64,000 nucleotides of DNA, taken from Portunus trituberculatus (taxonomy: Eukaryota > Arthropoda > Malacostraca > Decapoda > Portunidae). Where the stretch lies: assembly GCF_017591435.1 (NCBI RefSeq), contig NC_059293.1:20688589-20752588 (forward strand), in the 5' to 3' direction. The position numbers and the translations under genes are program-made. Under the pieces are notes generated by a model. It had not been told where the DNA came from and did not search any database. It saw only the letters and a program-made list of their open reading frames with translations. Below, one piece after another: positions 54,853-64,000 of the stretch (positions are counted from its first letter, which is position 1; each line of letters opens with the position of its first letter).

Positions 54853-54858
54853 TTTATT
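54853..54858 (-). terminator. Candidate poly(A) signal for the RING-finger gene
   Basis: TTTATT here is AATAAA on the minus strand, followed on that strand by GGCAAAAAAATCCAGTGTGTTG. It is the last clean signal before the LINE, so it could end the transcript whose stop codon is at 62608. Several other AATAAA matches lie nearer the stop, so this is only a candidate. Confidence 0.3.
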
Positions 54859-55433
54859 AGCCATAAGATAAAAACCACATTGGTAGACATTCACAACTGC
54901 ACAACTTTTTCACAGACATGAGGCATTAGTGTTTATTTTTATTGGTACTAGCATCAAACTATCATCTTACCAACACTGTACTGATACATTTGATACCTGA
55001 TCACGATGATAAAATGGAGAGGGAATACCTAATAGCAGGAAATAGCAGCAGGTAAAAGTTTATAGGTGACAAATTACATGACAAGAAAATGTCCATTAAC
55101 TATTCATGTCTTTGGTCTCTAAAGGGTAAGAGAAAAATTATAAAGAGTAATGCTATAGGAACGTACATTTACCAAACCCTCAAAATGGCAGAGTGAGGAA
55201 ATATAATCAGGGATACCTGAAGTGTGATTAATAAAGCAATTACACTTACAAGCTCAAGAATACACAAGTCTACATACCAGAAGCATAAACTCACGTGAGC
55301 AAAAATGGCCATATTTAGGAGGAAAGATGTGTCTGTGCATGTGTGTGAGCGAGAAAATATTTTTCACCTTTGGTCTTTCTGTATGTCTGTGAAGTCGTGC
55401 AGTGACAGAAAGCTATGAAACCTGTTACCTGTT

Positions 55434-55435
<2 letters not shown>

Positions 55436-55511
<76 letters not shown>

Positions 55512-55602
55512 CCTGCTAAGGGAGACCAGAAGTGGTCTATGCTACATCCTGATGAGGGATGCATGTAAATAATTTACAAAATAAAACAATCCTAAAGATG
55601 GA

Positions 55603-55681
<79 letters not shown>
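55436..55681. repeat. (GT)n and (GA)n microsatellites
   Basis: About 72 bp of GT (55436-55508) and about 75 bp of GA (55607-55681), separated by about 100 bp of unique DNA. Confidence 0.95.
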
Positions 55682-55684
<3 letters not shown>

Positions 55685-58600
55685 TTTCAGTTCAGTAAAT
55701 CCACTTGGTCATGGTTCTACAAGTCATTCTATTGTCTAAGTCTGAGCCAAGGAAGTTGAGTTATAAGCTTGGAATGCCATGTAAGTAAAGCCTGGAATGC
55801 CTTGGAATGTCTACTGCCTACCAGGGAATGGGTCACTACGAGATCATTAGTAAAGTTACAAGACACACGTGATTGGTGAGTCAACTAGCAGGAAGCAAAG
55901 GATAAGGTATTTACAGGAGTCTGGACAGATAAGATAGAGATATTTGTAATGCATCAGATGGGAGTAAAGTGCTTAGTTTAAAAGCCACTCAATATTTGAA
56001 GCAGTAGGTGGGGATGGCCAAATTTGCCCACATAACAATATACGTAATTGCAAAAGTCACTCATCACATCACAGTAAAAATTGCTGAAAAAAATATATAT
56101 CACAAACTAACAGGTAAATTAAGAGCAAGCACAATTCTTGAAGTCTGACCAAACTGGATTATTGACCTGGCAGACATTACGGAAAACTACAACCAATTTT
56201 AAGCGTAAATGCTGCAACACACTATGCAGGGAATCTCTGAGACTATTTTTTTTTTCTGCACTTTCACAGCTTTGAGAACATTGATCAATCTAAAACAAGA
56301 GAAGAATAGAAATTTAGTTATTATTTGCTGCATATGTCTCACTAGTGTTTGTAGTGTGAACTAAACTAAGCATATTGAACAGGGGAGCACACAGGGTTGA
56401 TAAATGCAAAACTCCTTTAACAAAGTGCAAATACAAAAATATAACAAACACTCTAAATGCTATAAAAGAATACAGATATCTATAATTATTGTATGCAATT
56501 CAAATGTAGATAGTCGTGTAATGAAGTAACTGGTAAAAAGAACGGTTAGAGATATAGTATTCATAATAGTAACAGGTCTGCAACACTTTTCCCTGCATGC
56601 TCCAGTTTGAAAAGGACAAAGGCCTTGGGTCTTCAGAACAATGATCATTCTAGTAGGTGGAGGAGAAAGCTACAATACCCCCATTCCATTATTTGCTCAT
56701 AATTATGTGTTCATATATATATATGTATATATATGTATATTTATATAATATGCATATTCATGGAAATTAAGTGAATTTAGGTGAAATACAAAATGCACAT
56801 TTGTACTACAAGGCAGGTTAGTGCGGACGGGGCCCGTATGTCACCATACCTAATGTATATTGTAAAGTGTTGACTATAATGGGAAGTCATCTACACAAGT
56901 CAATGGGAAGTCTGTGTTGACATTTCCTGAGAAGAACTATGAAAATTATATATATTTAGAAAAAAATATACTTTGAAGCATGATGCATGTATTGCAATGA
57001 TACAATTAATGCGGATCAGAATTCTTTGCCACCACAGTGAAGGCATGAATACAAGATAATTCTTTGGCAACCGGTGATTGATTAACAGAAACAAGAAATT
57101 CTGTATCATAAATCTATTTCTAAATACTGTTGGAGGTGCCAAAAGAATTCTGTCTGAACTTTGCAATGGTCTGAAGGTAGGTAACACACAGGGCCCTCGG
57201 TCGTGTGTAGGTGGCGGCACATGTGACACAAAATACTGTACAGACAACTCACTCCAGAATGATGTGGTTCAACTACTCATGAAAATAATATTTAACGGTA
57301 ATGAGAGGGCACAGTCCTATACTGAAAATGTAAATATCCATAGCTATATTGCAATCATTCTAGCCTTTATTATTTCCGGTTTCAAGAGTATTTGACATAA
57401 TAGTGTTTCTCAGGAGATTATTGCAATTTTACTACATGATGTTTGGAAATTACAAAAACTTTCTAAATTATAAAATTTTCAAGGATAATTTCTACCTCAA
57501 AAATTTGTTAAGATTTAGAAATGAATTTTGTTTGGTCACTGGTGTTGCCTGACAACATGGTATATCATTACAGTAGTTTTTAGCTAAATAATACTTTTAC
57601 TTATTTGAGCATCTAATTTGTTAACCTGTAAGGGTTATCCACATTGACACAACAGGGATGAGCTGCACCGAGGCAGCGGCAGCCGCCACAACACACGGAC
57701 CCCACCACAACTTGAGGAGGTGACCCAAAGACAGCACACAAGCAGAATTGGGGTCACAAAGAAACCACTACAGGTACAGTGCATGACAGATAAAGTCAGT
57801 GTACCACATCTCACAATGTTTATACATAGCTACATCTTGACATTTGGCCCACTTGTTATCAAAATATAGATATGGATAAAAATTATATACTTTTCACTAT
57901 GTCACTGCAGTCTTCCTGTAATTTCACTTGTGGCCCCACCTCCCACACCTTAATTAGCAGCAATGGTCTTTATATCCAGTAGCACAAAATCTTCTATGGT
58001 AGTGGACCAGATTCATGTCTTATGAAGCACTGACTCTTCAAACAGTGACAGCAGCAGTCAGAGCATAACAATGACTGCTGCAGAAGGCTGCTGACAGAAA
58101 ACAAGTTACACAAGATGAGTTTTCCATAACATGTAGTGGAGTCTCAGTGTGAACTACAGCAGCAGCAGTGCCAAACAATACCTCCTTTCACTATACCAAT
58201 GTATTATGGATAAGCATCCATAAATTGCATGGGATTACTAAACTTGAAAACTTTCAATTTGGTCATTAGTTCTGAAACTATTTAGAGCTATGTCCAACTT
58301 ATGAATATTGTGCTTAGCATGTTTAAGGCTGAGGTAGTATATATAGTAGAATACCGTGAGCTTTGAACATCAAGCCATAATACTTTATACACACTCTGGC
58401 AATCCCAGTTTATGCTCAACAGGGGGGGAACAAATTTTCATCATAGCATTGACAAGGTACACATGTAAAAAAAATGATGCAATGGTGATACATCAATATT
58501 AAGTGACATGCATACTTTTCATGCACCTTATCTCCAATTCTTATGTTCTATATCTCTTAAAATAGGGGGTTTAACATTAAGAGATAGGAAAGAACATAGT

Positions 58601-59479
58601 CACCTGTTGAGTGGTGTAGGGAATACCATACAAGACAGTTAAAAGTAAAAATCTAGAATCCCTCCAGCAGTGAAAAAAAAAACTACAGCATCAGGCTAAA
58701 AACTAGAAATGTATTGCTTTCTCTCACTTTTGAAAGATGGAGAGGGAAATGTGGAAGTATTTAGAAAGATAGGGTTACCATACAGAGAAAGGAAACTGTT
58801 GTTAACTACAAATGTATATTAACAAGATAAATGAGCCATTGAGTACAGTGCCTATGAAATATATATAAAAGGCCAGCTTGACAGTAAAAGGGGAGAACTA
58901 CACATGAACAGCTCAAGGCATCTACACTTGAAGCCAATACAGATACATTATGAAGGACATGTCAAGTTTATCTCGTCAGGTTCACGCCGAAGCTGACTCT
59001 CCCACGCATGGAGCCCTTCCAACACAGTGCAAATGCCATTCCAGCTATGCAATACTCCATTGATCTAAGTAGTGGGTAATTAAATAATCACAGCACAACC
59101 ACAATTTTTTTTTTCTATGCATTTCATAACTCAGTATTAAATCCTCTTGCCAAGTAAAGGAACACATGGAAAATTCCATATTTTTTAGGCCTAATGAAAA
59201 TGCAAGGAGCTGCAAGTGACATGAATAGTAAAGCAAATTCAGCAAGATAATTTATAAGTTTGATTTGAGAAATTGAATACTTAAACCACTACATGTTAAA
59301 ATGATCTTTTAGAAGCTTTAAAACTACATCATGTATAAATTCAGACTAATACTCTTGTCAAGATGGGCCAGCCAAGCAATGCATACAGACACATACACAC
59401 ACAAGCACACACACACACCAATCACATCCATACACACTTTAAAAATATTAGCCTCTAGGCATCCAGGCCTTTCCTACAA

Positions 59480-59482
<3 letters not shown>

Positions 59483-59556
<74 letters not shown>
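59483..59556. repeat. (AT)n microsatellite
   Basis: About 74 bp of alternating AT. Confidence 0.95.
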
Positions 59557-59558
<2 letters not shown>

Positions 59559-62500
59559 CTTGGAATTCCTTTACATGGCAATAAGTTTTAATGCAAGAAT
59601 TACAAAACCTTTTAAAAAAGAAGTTTGCTATTATGTGCCACTTAGACAAATTTACAAATTTTACACACTGGCAAAATTCTCTATCATAATGAGAGACAAT
59701 ACACCACACTTCCATGGCATTATTACAAATATGTAACTTGCATTGGAATCATTATTAGTTTTAACCCCAACACTTCCATGAATTGAGGGAATATCATGCA
59801 GTAGGAAGCAAGCTCTACACCGGACCCAAGTATGGCTGACTCTACACACGGCGAGGAGGGGCACCAACACTGAGAGCTGCAGCATCCTCTCACATGAAAG
59901 AAACTTATGCAGGTATACTGGATTGGTTTTGTCCCTCTAGTGAAAGACATGTTATGGTTGGATTAATATTAAATACACACACACTACATAAAACTCATGA
60001 TTGGCAAAAAATCTCACACTGACCTGCAGCCGTTATCACACAAAATATTCGATGATTTAAAAATTTATTGACTTCTCAAAAACTGCTGGAAAATGCCATC
60101 TACTCCTTTCCTGAAGCAGGAAGTGATGGTAAGCACCATTCAAATTCAGACATGTGAGAGATGCTGCTAGTTACACTAAATAATGAGGCACATGGTTGTA
60201 CAAAACACACTAAGTGAACAAATATACATGCTGAAGATGGCAATCTCAACACTTCACACCTCAATGCAATTTTTAAAGACTTAATAAACTGTACTTATAA
60301 AAGATATTAATCTTTTTACTTTGGTGATGGTCTCATTTGTGTTACATCAAAAAAGATTAAAAAAATGCAGTTTTTCAATGTGAGATGCTAGAGAGCCATC
60401 TTGGCAGCACAGTTCACTGTGTGAGGTGGAAGCATTTGTGGTGAATACGAGGAAGGCAGTGGAACGTGGAAACGGAGTGTGGAATCATTATAGAAAATGT
60501 ATGCTTAAACAAGGATTATCACAACTATGACTGCCTTAATATTTTATCTCCATATAAAAACATTGATATTTTTCAAACGTGTAATACTTTAGATATGTAA
60601 TTACATAACCTTCCCAATCTAGAGACTGTGAACCAAGGTGAGAATTTCAGTATTTCAAGTACTGAGGCTGTGAGATTGGGCATCTTTTGCTGTTTTGCTA
60701 ATGAGGGATAAACACCAAAGAGGAGAGGAGAATATTATACGGAAAGGCTGAAATTTCACACAATACATGGAAATGGTTTGAATAATAAAGGTTTCTAGAT
60801 ATAAAGATAATTTTGAGAAAGTTTCGGTACATCTCTAATACTCTAGTAAGCAAAATGAAAATGTAAATATTTTAGTCTTTGTAAAATGAGCCTCCATTAG
60901 CATAACACATCCACTTTCATCTAGTAATGTTCAAAGGTTATAGCCTATAGTTCAGTCCCTAGCATGCAGGAAATATGAATAATGAAGGTTTCATACCAAT
61001 GAGTTGTAGCTTTTCTTTTTCTGAAATGATTTCCTTGTATATACCAATATCAACTGAAACAGAAGAGCTTGTGAAATCCAATTCCACTACATGAAGAAAA
61101 ATAGTATCTGATGTATGTGTTTCAAAGATATTCTCTTGGCTGCAAGCATGTAATCACAACTTTTTTTTTTCCTACCTGGAACAATTATAGCATGCTTAGG
61201 GAAGTACTAACTTGCTCTGGACATATTCTGTCACACTGCAGCCACACTCAAGAGCCTCCACTCACTTCAGGTCTTGCTTGCTTTACAATTACAAAAAAGA
61301 TATGGAAGGTGTCTGTTCACACCATATGCATAATCAAGATCAAAATAGCTTTACCAAATATTCCTTTACACATCACTTTGAGGGATGTTGCCCTGGCTTT
61401 CAATGGATCACTAAAAACAGCCATCAAACACTCAGCCAATCAAGGAAGTAAGCATCTCGAGTGTGGCTGTAATCAGCAGAAAGTGTTACTATTCTTACTA
61501 TGCTACTGGACGTACTGGTGATAACACTGGATAATTAAATAATCATTATAATATTCAGCAAAGTCCTACATTATCCAAGAAACCATTAATTTGACGACAC
61601 ATTAATGACATTTGATGTGCAAAACTTTTGGATTTCAAGCTATAAACACCAATACTGAAGACCTAATGCCAGATAAACATGCAGCTGAATTTGGTGGTTC
61701 CACACATGCTGAGCTGGATAATAACATTTTAATTTCACTTTTGGCTTTTTGTTGCATCTATATAAGCATTTAACAACTAATTCACACATTTCTCACCTCC
61801 CCATTAAGAAATAAGCCTTAATAAGAGGAATTATTACATACTGCATAGCACAACAATTTGGGTCTTTTTGAAGTAAACATTATCCATTATGTCCTCATGC
61901 ACAACACAAAGAAGAAAACTCCCTGGCAATATCTAAGACACCATAGGTAAAAGGACTAATGTTGCAGACACAGCCTCATCACATGAAGGCAAACACAGAA
62001 AATGGACAGCTAAAACATAAACTCCTGTGGAGTCCTAGACAAAGAAAGCCTTGGACAGAACAACAAGGGAAGGTTAACCACTGTCCTTGAACAATCAGAT
62101 ATGCACACTGCACATAATTATGTACAGTTGGCTTTAGGAAGGTAACTTATTATGATTGGCATAAAATTTAATGTTGGGATTTAATGCTTGTTACTAAAAG
62201 CAGTACTCAGCTTCCTCACACACTTAATGAACTCAAATCTTCCATAGTGAGCTGTGAGAGCATCACATACAAGATAGTACACAAAGAACTCTCTGTGGCC
62301 CAAGTTGAGCAATCCTCAAGGCCCATCATACTGCTGCAGGACACCTAAAGAACATTTCCATGCAATGAAATAGATTTTTGATCGCAATACCTGATCATCA
62401 GGTTCATTAACTTTATCAGAGAGTAATCCTATCATTCTTGGTCGCTAACCTGAGAGACCGTGACTCCCATGTTAGAGGTGGCCCTGGAGGCTCTCTGGAA

Positions 62501-62607
62501 TAACCACACCATTGGCCTGAGATTCACCGACCCTGCTTATTCTCAGCACGTGACATGACATCCTGTTGCATGCACTGTGCACTCTTCTCGTAACAGTTCA
62601 ACCGGCT

Positions 62608-62679
62608 TCACTCAGAATTGGCCGCTTCTTTAAGAAATTCGCTGGCATCTCCTCGGCAGATAGGGCAAGTCCGGTTAGA
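62608..62679 (-). CDS. RNF38/RNF44-like RING-H2 E3 ligase, terminal exon (partial gene)
   Basis: A TTTTCAG acceptor (62680-62681 is the AG) opens an exon of 24 codons, SNRTCPICRGDASEFLKEAANSE, then TGA at 62608. NRTCPICR..ASE is the last zinc-binding CPxC half of the RING-H2 domain and matches the C-terminus of vertebrate RNF38/RNF44 (NRTCPICRADASE...), which also end a few residues after the RING. The exon begins in phase 0. The product would be a ubiquitin E3 ligase; the E2-binding and earlier Cys/His residues must be on exons upstream (above 62.68 kb), and I did not find them before the window ends. It is partial only because the window stops. Confidence 0.8.
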   Translation of the reverse strand, partial: SNRTCPICRGDASEFLKEAANSE

Positions 62680-64000
62680 CTGAAAAGTACAAGCAAGATT
62701 TAAAGTTGATTGTAATGATCAGGTGTAAAAGCTGAAAGTAAAGAGGATTACTTCATTACTATGTCAACTGTTTAAAAAAAATGACTTAGAAAACTTAATA
62801 CAAATACTTGAAAGTATGTACTTCTTTTATTGTATACTTCTTAAAAAACTTCAAGATATATGACTATGAAATGACTAGTAATGCCTTTATGTTTTAGTAC
62901 TGTGCATACACTCATGTAATTATTTATTTATTAACTTCCTAAGATAATACCAATTACTGAACTAGACAGTTATTTATTAAATCTAATATAAAAGTTTCCT
63001 TTAAAGATTCTAACAAGACTTACTAATAAACCTTTTACTAGATTGAAAATATTGAAAGGCCTCAAGGAGCAAACATTTAAATTACTGTCAAAAACTGGCT
63101 GTAACTTGCTTCATTGTTCATCATGATGAAATTTTGGATTAGGAAATTTACTGACTGAAATCTAAAAATGATTAGCAACTAAATATCAAGTGGGGGGGAA
63201 ATAAAAATTTGGCACAGAACGGTTGATTCAATCAGTACCAAAAATGACAATTGCAGAAGTCAAGCCTCCAGATTAGGAACACAATAGCTGGATAAAGGAT
63301 AGCTTAATTGTAATATTAATGTAATTTGTTTGTAATCAGAATATCCAAATATCACAACACAAAACAAACTGAAGTAATTTATTAAGTGCAAGTTACAATT
63401 ACTAACAATGATGGACTGAGCACAGCTAAATCTAACTTCTGCAAGTGATTCCATATTCAGAACTCATGAATTTCAAAAGACTCTACATTTCCTTGAAAAT
63501 ATCAGTTACCTCTGAGCAACGCAAGCAATTTGGGCTGAGACAATTGGGATGCTGCGGTAGATTGCCGCTAGCATGGCAAGAACAGCACTTTCTCCTCATT
63601 CTTAATTACATTACATGCAGAAATTAATAAATTAGTAGAACAAATTATTTCAAGCTGACTAGGCTGCCACAAACTTTAATTACAGAAACAAAAGTCACAA
63701 GCACAAAATTGAAAGCAAGTCCTTGATGAGTGTTTTGACACAATACATTGGGCTGACCTTTCATGTCAAACTGGCTTATCATGGTGTAAGATTTAATGTT
63801 CTTTATAGTACTGAAAGCCAAATTGTTGTGATATTTCATGAAAGCAAAGACTTGACAAGACAGAATACTACTCTGAGTCCCACAGCTGCAGGCCGAGGCT
63901 CACATCAGACCGTCTCCATTGCACGTTGGAAACACAACTTCCCAAAATATTGAATTACATGACTTTCTGGACAGTGCTTTTTGATCTTATAATGTATCTT
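62680..64000 (-). other. Probable intron of the RING-finger gene, with a Cys-rich open frame
   Basis: AT-rich DNA, no recognised RING exon. It contains a short Cys-rich frame at 63510-63599 (see findings). Otherwise nothing was identified. Confidence 0.5.
63510..63599 (-). CDS. Possible Cys-rich exon (unrecognised)
   Basis: From the ATG at 63599 the frame reads MRRKCCSCHASGNLPQHPNC, then LSPNCLRCSE, up to a GTAACT donor-like site at 63504-63509. Seven Cys and two His in 30 residues look like a zinc-binding module, and the spacing is non-random. An in-frame TAA lies just upstream at 63606-63608, so it could be a first coding exon or chance. No family was recognised. It sits about 830 bp before the RING-finger terminal exon on the same strand. 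Confidence 0.25.

Larger units (their letters stand above)
54860..62607 (-). other. AT-rich non-coding stretch, possible long 3' UTR
   Basis: About 7.7 kb with no supportable coding exon on either strand. It contains (GT)n 55436-55508, (GA)n 55607-55681 and (AT)n 59483-59556, and otherwise unique AT-rich text. It follows the stop codon of the RNF38/44-like gene directly on the minus strand, so part or all may be its 3' UTR. Confidence 0.4.

Overview
The window looks like nuclear DNA of a decapod crustacean, most likely a brachyuran crab. This is an inference. It rests on intron-split genes with GT/AG junctions and arthropod or vertebrate-type orthologues, on an extreme density of long di- and trinucleotide microsatellites, and on tRNA-derived SINEs and TTAA-flanked MITEs of a kind I recall from crab genomes. 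There are no bacterial-type operons, CRISPR arrays or free-standing RNA genes.

Layout. 1-9.2 kb is a microsatellite field with no supportable exon. At 9.27-9.62 kb (minus) lies the first coding exon of a secreted PAN/Apple-domain protein; its remaining exons are not found. At 12.97-15.88 kb (minus) is a complete six-exon OCIAD1/asrij gene. At 17.0-26.15 kb (minus) is a five-exon gene for a ~1,980-residue proline-rich scaffold with a PUB-like domain and many tyrosine, NPF and SH3-ligand motifs; its large exon carries two one-base frameshifts. After 5 kb of intergenic repeats comes a complete six-exon STIMATE/TMEM110 gene on the plus strand (31.36-33.20 kb). Next, both minus, are complete NUBPL (37.29-40.71 kb, eight exons) and SUPV3L1 (41.76-49.79 kb, seventeen exons, first exon uncertain by one base). 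50-54.7 kb holds a duplicated GC-rich block and two LINE 3' ends. The last 9 kb is AT-rich and contains the terminal exon of an RNF38/RNF44-type RING E3 ligase (62.61-62.68 kb, minus), preceded in the plus-strand coordinates by what may be its very long 3' UTR.

How the genes relate. NUBPL (complex I Fe-S delivery), SUPV3L1 (mitochondrial RNA helicase) and OCIAD1 (mitochondria/endosome membrane protein) are nuclear genes with mitochondrial roles. NUBPL and SUPV3L1 sit head-to-tail about 1 kb apart. STIMATE acts at ER-plasma membrane contacts. There is no evidence that the window forms one functional system.

The most unusual material is the PUB-like scaffold protein, a 789-bp hAT-type MITE packed with GCGGAT hexamers, a six-copy TTAA-flanked MITE family including an inverted pair inside an OCIAD1 intron, a 236-bp intron that is almost pure (CA)n(TA)n, and a ~345-bp block duplicated upstream of SUPV3L1. 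Exon boundaries were derived by hand from splice-site consensus and reading-phase continuity; no transcript or database evidence was available.
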